Shown here: positions 52,779 to 62,380 of the stretch, one piece after another | Position numbering within the stretch: position 1 is the first letter of the stretch | Layout: every line of letters begins with the position of its first letter | Assembly: GCF_003056725.1 (NCBI RefSeq) | Contig: NZ_QBKZ01000017.1 | Location: forward strand, 102,574-166,573 | DNA from: Mangrovicoccus ximenensis | Lineage (GTDB): Bacteria; Pseudomonadota; Alphaproteobacteria; Rhodobacterales; Rhodobacteraceae | Reading direction: 5' to 3' | DNA length: 64,000 nucleotides | The notes under the pieces: generated by a model | Seen by the model: the letters and a program-made list of their open reading frames with translations, nothing else | Databases searched by the model: none | What the model was told of the DNA's origin: nothing | Translations under genes and position numbers: made by a program

Positions 52779-53565
52779 TCAGTCGAAGCTGAGGAAGCCC
52801 TCCGCCTGCGAGATCGGCGGCGCAGCGCGCAGCGCCTCCAGATCCGGGCGCCGCGGCGCAAGGTCCGGCAGCCCCGCGATCACCGCTTCGAGCTCGGCGG
52901 CGACGGCCAGCACCTGCCGGTCGGCATGGCGCCGCCCGACGATCTGCAGCCCGAAGGGCAGGCCGTTGGCGTCATGGCCGCAGGGAATCGAGATCGAGGG
53001 CAGCCCGGCGATGGTCGTGGCATAGGCCAGCGCCAGCCAGTGGTAGTAGGTCTTGGTCGGCACCCCGTCGATCTGCGTCGGATAGAGCTCGCGCCAGGGC
53101 CGCGGGCTGACGGTGATCGCCGGGCTGACAAGCACGTCCCAGCTGCCGAAGAACGCCTCCCAGCGGCGGTGATAGTCGCCCTGCGCGATCAGCGCCTTGG
53201 CGACATCCTCGCCGGAATAGCTGCGGCCCTCCTCGACATTGTCGCGGACATTCGGGCCGACGTGCTCCGGCGCGCGGTCCAGCAGTTCGGCATGGACGCC
53301 GAGGAACGAGATCCCGCGCAGCACGCCGAAGATGCGGTCGGCCGCGCGGCAGTCGGGGGCGGTTTCCTCCAGCGCGCCGAAGGCCGGGGCAAGCTGCCCG
53401 ACAGCCTTGCGGAACTGGCCGCGCACGGTCGACTCGGTCGGCGCGAAGCCGAAATCCTCGGTCGCCGCGACCTTCAGCGCGGAGAGGTCGACCCGGGGCA
53501 GCGCCGCGAAGCCCGCCGGGTCCCAGGCCATCCGGCCTTCGGCCTCGACGGCAAACGGGTCGTCC
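52779..53565 (-). CDS. Amidase-signature enzyme, C-terminal part
   Basis: About 260 residues matching the C-terminal half of amidase-signature hydrolases: RVDLSALKVAATEDFGFAPT, RGISFLGVHAELLDRAPEHV, WDVLVSPAITVSPRPW, and the conserved end YATTIAGLPSISIPCGHDAN, GLPFGLQIVGRRHADRQVLA. The catalytic Lys-Ser-Ser triad, in the first half of the family, is missing. The frame continues upstream, without a break, into the DNA-binding domain of a LysR regulator, forming a 331-residue chimera. Such amidases hydrolyse small amides or act in cyclic-amide degradation. Confidence 0.85.
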
Positions 53566-53774
53566 CGGCCGGGGCGCGCATAGAGCCGCGCCTCCGACAG
53601 CCGCTCCAGCTCGGCCATCAGCCGCGAGGCGGCGGGCTGGGTGATGGCCAGCTGCGCGGCGGCGGCCGAGACCTGGCCGGTCTCCTTCAGCGCCACCAGC
53701 AGCCGCAGCTGCGAGAACCGCAGCCCGCGGCGGATGAAATCGTCCCGCGTGCCGGTGCGTTCGCCCTGATCCAT
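53566..53774 (-). pseudogene. LysR-family regulator (GbpR-like), DNA-binding domain only
   Basis: ATG at 53774 begins MDQGERTGTRDDFIRRGLRF, then SQLRLLVALKETGQVSAAAA and QLAITQPAASRLMAELERLS, a complete LysR helix-turn-helix (about residues 15-65). The effector domain is replaced in frame by amidase sequence after ARLYARPGR. Divergent position beside chvE-gguAB matches GbpR, the LysR regulator of sugar-binding protein genes in Agrobacterium and Azospirillum. The intergenic region 53775-53951 is comparatively AT-rich and presumably holds its binding site. Confidence 0.78.
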
Positions 53775-53951
53775 TGGGATATACCTCTGATGATATGGCT
53801 CAGTGCCGATTCCTGATTTGAATGTGATGGCAACGCAACCCTAAACAGAGCGGGCCGGAGGCAGCCGAGACGCGCCCCGGCGGGACAGGAAAGCCCGTCC
53901 GCACCCCGGGGAGGACACGAAGGGGCCGGTCAGGGCACAGGGAGAGACAAG

Positions 53952-55019
53952 ATGGCTTCATTCACCCGTGCGCTGGCTTCCAGCGCGCTCGCCCTTCTCG
54001 TGGCGGGCACCGCGATGGCGCAGGACAAGGGCTATGTCGGGATCGCGATGCCGACGAAATCCTCGGCGCGCTGGATCTCGGACGGCCAGAGCATGGTCGA
54101 GCAGTTCGAGGCAGCGGGCTACAAGACCGACCTGCAATATGCCGAGGACGACATCCCCAACCAGCTGGCGCAGATCGAGAACATGATCACCAAGGGCGTC
54201 GACGTGCTGGTGATCGCGGCGATCGACGGCACCACGCTGTCGAACGCGCTCGCGAATGCCGGGGCGATGGATATCGAGGTGGTCGCCTATGACCGGCTGA
54301 TCCGCGATTCCGGCGATGTCGACTATTACGCGACCTTCGACAATTTCCAGGTGGGCGTGCAGCAGGCCAGCACGCTGGTCGACGGCATGAAGGAGCGCTT
54401 CCCCGATACCAAGCCCTGGAATGTGGAGCTGTTCGGCGGCTCGCCGGACGACAACAACGCCTATTTCTTCTACGACGGCGCCATGTCGGTGCTGCAGCCG
54501 CTGATCGATGCGGGCGACATCGCGATCCCCTCCGGGCAGATGGGCATGGACACGGTCGGCACGCTGCGCTGGGACGGCTCGGTCGCCCAGGCGCGGATGG
54601 ACAACCTTCTGAGCGCCAACTACACCGACCAGCGCGTCAACGGCGTGCTGTCGCCCTATGACGGGCTGTCGATCGGCATCATCTCCTCGCTGTCGGGCGT
54701 GGGCTATGGATCGGGCGACGACATGCCGATGCCGATCGTCTCGGGCCAGGACGCGGAGATCCCCTCGATCAAGGCGATCCTGCGCGGCGACCAGTATTCG
54801 ACGATCTTCAAGGACACCCGCGAACTCGCGCGCGTCACCGTCGGCATGGTCGATGCGCTCCTCGGCGGGGCCGAGCCCGAAATCAACGACACCGAAACCT
54901 ATGACAACGGCGTCAAGGTCGTGCCCTCCTACCTGCTCTCGCCGGTCGCGGTGACCGCGGAGAACTGGGAAGAGGTGGTGATCGGTTCGGGCTACTACAC
55001 CCGCGACCAGGTCGAGTGA
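53952..55019 (+). CDS. chvE: ChvE-type periplasmic sugar-binding protein
   Basis: A 355-residue protein with a Sec signal peptide ([23 protein letters not shown]). The mature sequence has the periplasmic-binding-protein 1 fold: [60 protein letters not shown] (aromatic and Arg/Asp sugar contacts), [31 protein letters not shown] and [20 protein letters not shown]. ChvE binds aldoses such as L-arabinose, D-galactose, glucose and xylose, and in plant-associated bacteria also signals through VirA. Genes for its ABC partners follow after a hairpin. Confidence 0.93.
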   Translation: MASFTRALASSALALLVAGTAMAQDKGYVGIAMPTKSSARWISDGQSMVEQFEAAGYKTDLQYAEDDIPNQLAQIENMITKGVDVLVIAAIDGTTLSNALANAGAMDIEVVAYDRLIRDSGDVDYYATFDNFQVGVQQASTLVDGMKERFPDTKPWNVELFGGSPDDNNAYFFYDGAMSVLQPLIDAGDIAIPSGQMGMDTVGTLRWDGSVAQARMDNLLSANYTDQRVNGVLSPYDGLSIGIISSLSGVGYGSGDDMPMPIVSGQDAEIPSIKAILRGDQYSTIFKDTRELARVTVGMVDALLGGAEPEINDTETYDNGVKVVPSYLLSPVAVTAENWEEVVIGSGYYTRDQVE

Positions 55020-55066
55020 TCCGCATCTTCCGGCGCCGGAACCTCCACCGGGCGGCGCCGGACCTT

Positions 55067-55097
55067 CCCTGCAGGGCGCGTCCCTGCAGGGGCTTTT
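55067..55097 (+). terminator. Hairpin between chvE and the ABC ATPase gene
   Basis: CCCTGCAGGG occurs twice (55067-55076 and 55082-55091) and can pair across a 5-nt loop; GCTTTT follows. A partial terminator here would keep binding-protein mRNA in excess over transporter mRNA, as is common in sugar ABC operons. Confidence 0.6.
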
Positions 55098-55118
55098 CCC
55101 GCAGAACTGGGGACAATC

Positions 55119-56657
55119 ATGGCCAACATTCTGGAGATGCGCGGGATCACCAAGGAATTCCCGGGCGTGAAGGCGCTTGACGAGGTGAGCTTCGAGGTCG
55201 CCGAGGGCGAGATCCACGCGCTCTGCGGCGAGAACGGCGCCGGGAAATCCACGCTGATGAAGGTGCTTTCGGGCGTCTATCCGCATGGCTCCTACACCGG
55301 CGACATCGTCTATGACGGCAAGGTGCAGAACTTCGCCTCGATCCGCGACAGCGAGGAGATCGGCATCATCATCATCCACCAGGAGCTGGCGCTGATCCCG
55401 CTCCTGTCGATCGCCGAGAACATCTTCCTCGGCAACGAGCGCGCCACGAAAGGCGTGATCGACTGGCACGAGACCAATGCAAGGGCGAAGGAGCTGCTGG
55501 AGCGGGTGGGCCTCGGCCGCGAGCATCCAGAGACGCTGGTTGACGATCTCGGCCTCGGCAAGCAGCAGCTCGTCGAGATCGCCAAGGCGCTGTCGAAGAA
55601 CGTGCGGCTCCTGATCCTCGACGAGCCGACCTCGTCGCTGAACGAGCAGGACAGCGAGAAGCTCCTGGAGCTGATGCTGGAATTCAAGGCCAAGGGGATC
55701 ACCTCGATCCTGATCAGCCACAAGCTGAACGAGGTCTCGAAGGTCGCCGACAGCATCACCGTGCTGCGCGACGGGGCTGCGGTCGCCCGGATCGACTGCA
55801 GGGGCGGGGTCAGCGAGGACCGCATCATCCGCGACATGGTCGGCCGCTCGCTCGACGACCGCTATCCGCCGAAAGTGGCCCATGCCACGGCCGAAGTGGC
55901 GATGAAGGTCGCGGACTGGACCGTGCACCATCCGCTCCATGCCGAGCGCAAGGTCGTCGACAATGTCAGCTTCGAGGTCCGCAAGGGCGAGGTGCTGGGC
56001 ATCGCCGGGCTGATGGGGGCAGGGCGCACCGAGCTTGCCATGAGCCTGTTCGGCCGCAGCTGGGGGCAGAACATCTCGGGCAGCGTCGAGATCGGCGGGC
56101 GGCCCGCCGAGATGAAGACGGTACGCCAGGCGATCAATGCCGGGCTTGCCTATGCCACCGAGGACCGCAAGGGCTATGGCCTGGTGCTCGACGACACGAT
56201 CCGCCGCAACGTGCCGCTGGCCAAGCTCGAGAGCATCGCGAACGGCATCGTGGTCGACAGCCACCGCGAGGCCGAGGTCGCCGAGCTCTACCGCAAGCGG
56301 CTGAACATCAAGTCGTCCTCGATCGAGCAGGAGACCGTCAACCTCTCGGGCGGCAACCAGCAGAAGGTGGTGCTGTCGAAATGGCTCTTTGCCGATCCGG
56401 ACGTGCTGATCCTCGACGAGCCGACCCGCGGCATCGACGTGGGCGCGAAGTATGAAATCTACTGCGTGATCCGCGAACTGGCCGCGGCGGGCAAGGCCGT
56501 CATCGTCATCTCGTCGGAAATGCCCGAACTGCTGGGCGTCACCGACCGCCTCTATGTCATGAACGAAGGCCGCTTCGTGGGCGAAATGCCCACCAGTGAG
56601 GCCAGCCAGGAACGCATCATGGCGACCATCATCAAATCCGCAGGGGACCGGACATGA
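55119..56657 (+). CDS. gguA: Sugar ABC transporter ATP-binding protein (MmsA/GguA type)
   Basis: A 512-residue double ATPase of the carbohydrate-uptake-2 class. Domain 1 has Walker [34 protein letters not shown] and Walker [19 protein letters not shown]; domain 2 has a degenerate Walker A ([17 protein letters not shown]), [20 protein letters not shown] and [19 protein letters not shown]. The degenerate second Walker A is normal for this family. It energises GguB and overlaps its gene by four bases. Confidence 0.95.
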   Translation: MANILEMRGITKEFPGVKALDEVSFEVAEGEIHALCGENGAGKSTLMKVLSGVYPHGSYTGDIVYDGKVQNFASIRDSEEIGIIIIHQELALIPLLSIAENIFLGNERATKGVIDWHETNARAKELLERVGLGREHPETLVDDLGLGKQQLVEIAKALSKNVRLLILDEPTSSLNEQDSEKLLELMLEFKAKGITSILISHKLNEVSKVADSITVLRDGAAVARIDCRGGVSEDRIIRDMVGRSLDDRYPPKVAHATAEVAMKVADWTVHHPLHAERKVVDNVSFEVRKGEVLGIAGLMGAGRTELAMSLFGRSWGQNISGSVEIGGRPAEMKTVRQAINAGLAYATEDRKGYGLVLDDTIRRNVPLAKLESIANGIVVDSHREAEVAELYRKRLNIKSSSIEQETVNLSGGNQQKVVLSKWLFADPDVLILDEPTRGIDVGAKYEIYCVIRELAAAGKAVIVISSEMPELLGVTDRLYVMNEGRFVGEMPTSEASQERIMATIIKSAGDRT

Positions 56658-57859
56658 CCGATACAACCACGGGCCCGGGCATGGACGGCGGCAGCCGGAA
56701 GGCCGACATCATGGGCTACCTGAAGAAACACATGCGCGAATACGGCATCCTGATCGCATTGGTCGCGATCATGGCCTTCTTCCAGGTCGCCACCGGCGGC
56801 ATCCTGCTGAAACCGGTGAACCTGACCAACCTGATCCTGCAGAACAGCTACATCGTCATCATGGCGATCGGCATGCTCCTTGTCATCGTCGCGGGCCATA
56901 TCGACCTCTCGGTCGGCTCCGTCATGGGCTTCGTCGGCGCGGTTGCCGCCGTGATGATCGTCAACTGGGGCATCCCCTGGCCGATTGCCGGGATCCTCTG
57001 CCTCGGCGTCGGCGCGGTGATCGGCATGGCGCAGGGCTTCTGGGTCGCCTATTACCGCATCCCGTCCTTCATCGTGACGCTGGCGGGGATGCTGGTCTTC
57101 AAGGGGCTGACGCTGGCGCTCCTCGAGGGCCAGTCGGTCGGTCCGTTCCCGCCCGCCTTCCGCCTGATCGCGTCGGGCTTCATCGCCGATCCCTTCGGTG
57201 TCGACGGCTTCAACCTGCTGTCGCTGCTGATCGGCATTGCGGTGGCGACCGGCCTGCTGGTCATGGCGGTGCGCACCCGTCGCCGCCACGAGGCCGCGGG
57301 CGTCGAGGACGAGCCCTTCGCCTTTTTCGCGGCGAAGAACGGCATGATCTTCCTGGCGCTGGTCTGGATGAGCTTCCTGATGGCGGATTTCCGCGGGCTG
57401 CCGAATGTCTTCATCGTCATGGCGCTCTTGATCGGCATCTATTCCTTCCTCACCTCCAAGACCACGATCGGCCGCCGCATTTACGCCATCGGCGGCAACG
57501 AGAAGGCCGCCTCGCTCTCGGGCATCAACTCCCAGCGGCTGACCTTCCTGACCTTCGCCAACATGGGCCTGCTGGCGGGGCTCGCGGGCATCGTCTTCGC
57601 GGCAAGGCTGAACACCGCGACGCCGAAGGCCGGGCTCGGCTTCGAGCTCGACGTGATCGCCGCCGTGTTCATCGGCGGGGCCTCGATGTCGGGCGGCGTG
57701 GGCACCGTGGTCGGCGCGGTGATCGGCGCCTTCATCATGGGCGTCATGAACAACGGCATGTCGATCCTCGGCATCGGGATCGACTGGCAGCAATGCATCA
57801 AGGGCCTCGTCCTGCTGGCCGCCGTGATTTTCGATGTCATGAACAAGAAGAAAGGCTGA
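56654..57859 (+). CDS. gguB: Sugar ABC transporter permease (MmsB/GguB type)
   Basis: A 401-residue permease with about 10 membrane segments and a soluble linker between helices 6 and 7 ([20 protein letters not shown]). Family motifs are [71 protein letters not shown] and [20 protein letters not shown]. It forms the channel with GguA and ChvE. Starts inside the end of gguA. Confidence 0.95.
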   Translation: MTDTTTGPGMDGGSRKADIMGYLKKHMREYGILIALVAIMAFFQVATGGILLKPVNLTNLILQNSYIVIMAIGMLLVIVAGHIDLSVGSVMGFVGAVAAVMIVNWGIPWPIAGILCLGVGAVIGMAQGFWVAYYRIPSFIVTLAGMLVFKGLTLALLEGQSVGPFPPAFRLIASGFIADPFGVDGFNLLSLLIGIAVATGLLVMAVRTRRRHEAAGVEDEPFAFFAAKNGMIFLALVWMSFLMADFRGLPNVFIVMALLIGIYSFLTSKTTIGRRIYAIGGNEKAASLSGINSQRLTFLTFANMGLLAGLAGIVFAARLNTATPKAGLGFELDVIAAVFIGGASMSGGVGTVVGAVIGAFIMGVMNNGMSILGIGIDWQQCIKGLVLLAAVIFDVMNKKKG

Positions 57860-57862
57860 GCC

Positions 57863-58843
57863 ATGCTCCTGTCGCAATATCTGAAGGACGGGCGGCCGCA
57901 GATCGTCGTCCGCGAGGGAACCGAGGCCTACGAGCTGCGCTCCGAAGACACCCTCTATGCGCTGGCGATGGACTGCATCGCCCAGGGCGACAGCCTGAAG
58001 GACCGGATCGCGGCACTGGGGGTCGGCGCGGCCGTCGACCTGGCTCAGCTCTATGACCGCGGGCTTTTGCTGCCGCCGCTGACCCATCCCGATCCGGCGC
58101 ATCTGCATCTCACGGGGACCGGGCTGACCCATCTGGGCAGCGCCTCGACCCGCGCGGCGATGCATGCCAAGGCCGATGACGAGACCGACTCGATGCGGAT
58201 GTTCCGCATGGGGATCGAGGGCGGCAAGCCGGAGAACGGCCATCCCGGCGCCCAGCCCGAATGGTTCTACAAGGGCAATGGCGTCGCGCTGGTCGCGCCC
58301 GGCAAGCCGCTGGTCTCGCCCGGCTTCGCCGAAGATGGCGGCGAGGAGCCCGAGATCGCCGGCGTCTATGTGATCGGCCCGGACGGCACGCCCTTCCGGA
58401 TCGGCTTCGCGCTGGCCAACGAGTTCTCGGACCACGTCACAGAGCGGGGAAACTACCTGTGGCTGGCGCATTCCAAGCTCCGCCCGGCTGCCATCGGACC
58501 GGAGCTGCTGATCGGCGATCTGCCCGACAGCATCGAGGGCATCTCGCGCATCCGCCGCGCGGGCGAGATCGTCTTCGAGAAGCCGTTCCTGTCGGGCGAG
58601 GCCAACATGAGCCATTCGCTCGCCAACCTGGAGCACCACCATTTCAAATACGGGCTCTTCCGCCAGCCGGGCGACGTGCATGTCCACATGTTCGGCACCG
58701 CGACGCTCAGCTTCGGCGACGGCGTGAAGACCGAGGAGGGCGACCTGTTCGAGATCGAGGCCGCGCCCTTCGGACTGCCGCTGCGCAACCCGCTGCAACA
58801 GACCGCCCCGGAACCGGGCCGGGCGGAAATCAGGACCCTGTGA
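57863..58843 (+). CDS. gguC: GguC / AraD1-family protein
   Basis: A 326-residue fumarylacetoacetase-fold enzyme: LSQYLKDGRPQIVVREGTEA, LLPPLTHPDPAHLHLTGTGL, EWFYKGNGVALVAPGKPLVS, GGEEPEIAGVYVIGPDGTPF with acidic metal ligands, RIGFALANEFSDHVTERGNY and MSHSLANLEHHHFKYGLF. The AraD1 group is proposed to act as 2-keto-3-deoxy-L-arabonate dehydratase or a related step in sugar-acid catabolism. It starts four bases after gguB and eight before the sugar-acid dehydratase, which supports a catabolic rather than transport role. Confidence 0.88.
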   Translation: MLLSQYLKDGRPQIVVREGTEAYELRSEDTLYALAMDCIAQGDSLKDRIAALGVGAAVDLAQLYDRGLLLPPLTHPDPAHLHLTGTGLTHLGSASTRAAMHAKADDETDSMRMFRMGIEGGKPENGHPGAQPEWFYKGNGVALVAPGKPLVSPGFAEDGGEEPEIAGVYVIGPDGTPFRIGFALANEFSDHVTERGNYLWLAHSKLRPAAIGPELLIGDLPDSIEGISRIRRAGEIVFEKPFLSGEANMSHSLANLEHHHFKYGLFRQPGDVHVHMFGTATLSFGDGVKTEEGDLFEIEAAPFGLPLRNPLQQTAPEPGRAEIRTL

Positions 58844-58850
58844 GGAAGAC

Positions 58851-60593
58851 ATGACGTTCACGAAGGCCGAATGGCCCCGCCGCCTGCGCAGCCAGGAATG
58901 GTACGGCGGCACCTCGCGCGACAACATCTACCACCGCGGCTGGCTGAAGAACCAGGGCTATCCCCATGATCTCTTTGACGGCCGCCCCGTCATCGGCATA
59001 CTCAACACCTGGTCCGACCTGACCCCCTGCAACGGCCATCTGCGCGAGCTGGCCGAGAAGGTGAAGGCCGGCGTCTGGGAGGCCGGGGGCTTCCCGCTGG
59101 AAGTGCCGGTGTTCAGCGCCTCGGAAAACACCTTCCGCCCGACGGCGATGATGTACCGCAACCTCGCCGCCATGGCGGTCGAGGAGGTGATGCGCGCCCA
59201 GCCGATCGACGGCGCGGTGCTGCTGGTCGGCTGCGACAAGACCACGCCGAGCCTCCTGATGGGCGCGGCCTCGACCGACATCCCGTCCATCGTGGTCACC
59301 GGCGGGCCGATGCTGAACGGCTGGTTCCGCGGCGAGCGCGTCGGCTCGGGCACCGCGCTCTGGCAGATGTCCGAGGACATCAAGGCCGGCAAGATGAGCC
59401 AGGAAGATTTCCTCGAGGCGGAACAGGCGATGAGCCGCTCTTCGGGGACCTGCAACACCATGGGCACGGCCTCGACGATGGCCTCGATGGCCGAGGCTCT
59501 GGGCATGGCGCTCTCGGGCAACGCGGCGATCCCGGCGGTGGATGCGCGCCGCCGCGTCATGGCGCAGGTGACCGGGCGGCGCATCGTGCAGATGGTCAAG
59601 GACGACCTCAAGCCCTCGGACGTGATGACCAAGCAGGCCTTCGAGAACGCCATCCGCGTCAACGGCGCCATCGGCGGCTCGACCAATGCGGTGATCCACC
59701 TGCTGGCCATGGCCGGGCGCTGCGGCGTCGATCTCAGCCTGGATGACTGGGACCGGCTTGGCCGCGACGTGCCGACCATCGTCAACCTGATGCCCTCGGG
59801 CAAGTACCTGATGGAGGAGTTCTTCTACGCGGGCGGCCTGCCGGTGATCCTGAAGCGGCTGGGCGAGGCGGGGATGCTCCACAAGGATGCGCTGACCGTC
59901 TCGGGCGACACCGTCTGGGACGAGGTCAAGGACGCGGTCAACTGGAACGAGGACGTGATCCTGCCGGTGGAAAAGGCGCTGACCGCCTCGGGCGGCATCG
60001 CGGTGCTCAAGGGCAACCTCGCGCCCAAGGGCGCCGTGCTGAAGCCCTCGGCGGCCAGCCCGCATCTGATGAGGCACCGCGGCCGCGCCGTGGTCTTCGA
60101 GGATATCGACGACTACAAGGCGAAGATCGGCGACGAGGCACTGGACATCGACGAGACCTGCGTCATGGTGCTGAAGAACTGCGGTCCCAAGGGCTATCCC
60201 GGCATGTCCGAGGTCGGAAACATGGGGCTGCCGCCGAAGGTCCTGAGGAAAGGCATCACCGACATGGTCCGGATCTCCGACGCGCGCATGAGCGGGACCG
60301 CCTATGGCACCGTCATCCTGCACACGTCTCCCGAGGCCGCGGTCGGCGGGCCGCTCGCCGTGGTGCGGACCGGCGACATGATCGAAATCGACGTCGAGGC
60401 GCGCCGCCTCCATCTCGACATTCCCGAGGCGGAGCTATCCGCGCGGCTTGCCGCCTGGACACCTGCGGCGGATGCGCCCAAGGGGGGCTATGACTGGCTC
60501 TTCCGCACCCATGTGGAGGGGGCGGATACCGGCGCCGATCTCGATTTCCTCAAAGGGTGCCGCGGCAGGGAGGTTCCCCGTGACAGCCACTGA
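58851..60593 (+). CDS. IlvD/Edd-family sugar-acid dehydratase (arabonate/galactonate type)
   Basis: A complete 580-residue [2Fe-2S] dehydratase: LKNQGYPHDLFDGRPVIGIL, NTWSDLTPCNGHLRELAEKV (first cluster Cys), LLVGCDKTTPSLLMGAAS (second Cys), SRSSGTCNTMGTASTMASMA (third Cys), the phosphate-like loop NGAIGGSTNAVIHLLAMAGR and ARMSGTAYGTVILHTSPEAA. In this pathway it removes water from L-arabonate or D-galactonate to give the 2-keto-3-deoxy acid. The CN-G-H and GTCNTM forms match the arabonate/xylonate rather than the amino acid (IlvD) branch. It overlaps the following dehydrogenase gene by 14 bp. Confidence 0.9.
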   Translation: MTFTKAEWPRRLRSQEWYGGTSRDNIYHRGWLKNQGYPHDLFDGRPVIGILNTWSDLTPCNGHLRELAEKVKAGVWEAGGFPLEVPVFSASENTFRPTAMMYRNLAAMAVEEVMRAQPIDGAVLLVGCDKTTPSLLMGAASTDIPSIVVTGGPMLNGWFRGERVGSGTALWQMSEDIKAGKMSQEDFLEAEQAMSRSSGTCNTMGTASTMASMAEALGMALSGNAAIPAVDARRRVMAQVTGRRIVQMVKDDLKPSDVMTKQAFENAIRVNGAIGGSTNAVIHLLAMAGRCGVDLSLDDWDRLGRDVPTIVNLMPSGKYLMEEFFYAGGLPVILKRLGEAGMLHKDALTVSGDTVWDEVKDAVNWNEDVILPVEKALTASGGIAVLKGNLAPKGAVLKPSAASPHLMRHRGRAVVFEDIDDYKAKIGDEALDIDETCVMVLKNCGPKGYPGMSEVGNMGLPPKVLRKGITDMVRISDARMSGTAYGTVILHTSPEAAVGGPLAVVRTGDMIEIDVEARRLHLDIPEAELSARLAAWTPAADAPKGGYDWLFRTHVEGADTGADLDFLKGCRGREVPRDSH

Positions 60594-61521
60594 TCTCGAC
60601 AGGCTGGACATCGCGCTGGTGGGCGTCGGCAAGATCGCCCGCGACCAGCATATCCCGGCGATCGGCGGCAACGGCGCGCTGCATCTCGCCGCCACGGTCA
60701 GCCGCGCGGGCGGCGTCGAGGGCGTCGAGAACCACGCCTCGCTCGGCATGCTGCTGCAGGCGCGGCCGGACATCGCGGCGGTCTCGCTCTGCATGCCGCC
60801 GCAGGCCCGCTATGACTACGCGGCCGAGGCGATCCGCGCCGGGCGCCATGTCATGCTGGAGAAACCCCCGGGGGCGACGGTCTCCGAGGTGCTGGACCTG
60901 CGGGATCTTGCCGCCGCGCAGGGCGTCACGCTCTTCGCCACCTGGCATTCGCGCCATGCCGCGGGTGTCGCCGCCGCCAAATCCTGGCTTGCGGAGAAGG
61001 ATATCCGCCGGGTCCGCATCGACTGGAAGGAAGACGTGCGCCACTGGCATCCCGGCCAGGACTGGATCTGGGAGCCGGGAGGACTCGGCGTCTTCGATCC
61101 GGGCATCAACGCGCTCTCGATCCTGACCGAAATCCTGCCCGCGCCGGTGCATCTGACCTCGGCCGAGCTGACCTTTCCGGAAAACCGCGCCCAGCCGATC
61201 GCCGCCGATCTGCGCTTTGCCGGGGCCGGGGGCCTGTCGGTCGAGGCCGGATTCGACTGGCGCCAGACCGGGCCGCAGACCTGGGACATCCTCGCCGAGA
61301 CCACGCAGGGCGTGCTGCGGCTCTCCGAGGGCGGCGCGAAACTTGCAATTGACGATGTGCCGCAAGCGGTTGCAGGTTTGGGCGAGTATCCCGACCTCTA
61401 CCGCCGCTTCGCGCATCTGATCGCCGGAGGCGCCAGCGACGTGGATGTCGCGCCGCTTCTCCATGTGGCGGATGCCTTCCTGACGGGGCGCCGCCTGACC
61501 ACGGAACCGTTTCACGATTGA
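60580..61521 (+). CDS. D-galactose/L-arabinose 1-dehydrogenase (Gfo/Idh/MocA family)
   Basis: A 313-residue enzyme. The GTG start at 60580, preceded by GGGAGG, gives TATDLDRLDIALVGVGKIAR with the Rossmann GVGKIA loop. The catalytic region is MLEKPPGATVSEVLDLRDLA (EKP motif), followed by ATWHSRHAAGVAAAKSWLAE, WIWEPGGLGVFDPGINALSI (catalytic Asp/His equivalents) and a C-terminal beta-sheet. Members of this group oxidise L-arabinose or D-galactose to the lactone in the cytoplasm, the first step of the non-phosphorylative route encoded by the surrounding genes. Confidence 0.85.
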   Translation: MTATDLDRLDIALVGVGKIARDQHIPAIGGNGALHLAATVSRAGGVEGVENHASLGMLLQARPDIAAVSLCMPPQARYDYAAEAIRAGRHVMLEKPPGATVSEVLDLRDLAAAQGVTLFATWHSRHAAGVAAAKSWLAEKDIRRVRIDWKEDVRHWHPGQDWIWEPGGLGVFDPGINALSILTEILPAPVHLTSAELTFPENRAQPIAADLRFAGAGGLSVEAGFDWRQTGPQTWDILAETTQGVLRLSEGGAKLAIDDVPQAVAGLGEYPDLYRRFAHLIAGGASDVDVAPLLHVADAFLTGRRLTTEPFHD

Positions 61522-61540
61522 CCAGCAAGGAGTCCGATCC

Positions 61541-61976
61541 ATGCTCGACGCCACCCATCTCACCGGCCAGCACCTGATTGCCGGAACCTGGGTAACCTCC
61601 GAAAATTTCTTCGAATCCGACCCGGTGACCGGCGAGGCCGGGGCCTTCTATGCCGGGGGTGCCGACGAGATCAACGAGGCCGTCACCGCGGCAGTCGCGG
61701 CCTTTGCCGAATACGGCTGGACCACGCGCGAGGCGCGCGCCGCCTTTCTCGAGAAGATCGCCGGGGAAATCGAGGCCCGCGGCCCGGCCCTGACCGAGGT
61801 CGCCATGGCCGAGACCGGGCTTCCGGCTGCGCGGCTCGAGGGCGAGCGCGGCCGCACCTGCGGACAGCTCCGGCTCTTCGCAGCGCATATCCGCGACGGC
61901 GGCTATCTCGACATCCGCCATGACAAGGCGCTGCCCGACCGCGCGCCGCTGCCGCGTCCCGACCTGCGGCTGATGC
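61541..61976 (+). CDS. 2-oxoglutarate semialdehyde dehydrogenase, N-terminal part
   Basis: About 145 residues: HLTGQHLIAGTWVTSENFFE, DPVTGEAGAFYAGGADEINE, YGWTTREARAAFLEKIAGEI, MAETGLPAARLEGERGRTCG and LPRPDLRLM, the N-terminal section characteristic of ketoglutarate (2,5-dioxovalerate) semialdehyde dehydrogenases. The next expected stretch (QRPIGPVAVFGASNFPLAFS-like) and the catalytic Cys/Glu are missing; prmC sequence begins in another frame near 61977. It is the last step of the arabinose route to 2-oxoglutarate. AAGGAG precedes the ATG. Confidence 0.88.
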
Positions 61977-62115
61977 CGGGCGGGTGCTCTTGGAAATCGG
62001 TGCCGCCCAGGGACCCGATGTCGCGGCGCTGTGCCGTTCCTGCGGATTCGCCGACGCGTGCGTGCTGCCGGATCTCGACGGGCGCGACCGCGTCGTGGCA
62101 GCCCGCAAGGGCTGA
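61977..62115 (+). pseudogene. prmC: Release-factor glutamine methyltransferase PrmC, C-terminal fragment
   Basis: In the plus frame ending at the TGA at 62113-62115 the sequence reads GRVLLEIGAAQGPDVAALCR, then FADACVLPDLDGRDRVVAARKG. This is the C-terminal end of PrmC/HemK, which methylates the GGQ glutamine of release factors. In relatives the gene directly follows prfA, whose truncated copy lies at base 1, about 61 kb away. Roughly 45 of ~280 residues are present, and both catalytic NPPY and SAM-binding parts are missing. Confidence 0.82.
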
Positions 62116-62347
62116 AACCGCGCTGCAACCCCTGATTATCTGCAATTTTCCGAAGATTTGTGCGATACACCGTGTTTTTGAGCTTGTTTCGCCCGCTGGA
62201 CCGTGTTTAGAACGTTCTGCAGAGTAGTGGTGCCCGACGGCACCCCTCAGCCCCAAGCCAAACAGCGTCAGAGACAGCGGCCGCCGAAGGCCGCGGAATT
62301 ACAGTTTGGCCAAGGAAAATTCGAACAAGGCTGGAACCCGCAGTACA
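62116..62347 (+). promoter_or_regulatory. Intergenic region between prmC and the DUF4167 gene
   Basis: This AT-richer stretch has the position of a promoter for the DUF4167 gene. It includes TTTTTGAGC and GTGTTTAGAACG. A hairpin-like GTGCCCGACGGCAC lies at about 62228-62241 and CGGCCGCCGAAGGCCGCGG at about 62278-62296. No gene is evident. Confidence 0.45.
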
Positions 62348-62380
62348 ATGAGATCTTCGAAGTCACGATCACGGTCGTCG
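62348..62380 (+). pseudogene. DUF4167 RNA-binding-like protein, first codons only
   Basis: ATG at 62348 begins MRSSKSRSRS, the arginine/serine/lysine-rich opening of DUF4167 proteins, which follow prmC in alphaproteobacteria. After about ten codons the sequence becomes antisense DNA of the DUF6456-like gene. The length is too short for identification by itself; the call rests on the prmC-DUF4167 order. Confidence 0.6.

Noticed and set aside
53958-56666. 902-codon minus-strand frame opposite chvE-gguA
   Set aside because: Composition rich in His/Arg/Asp with no motif, complementary to well-identified genes.
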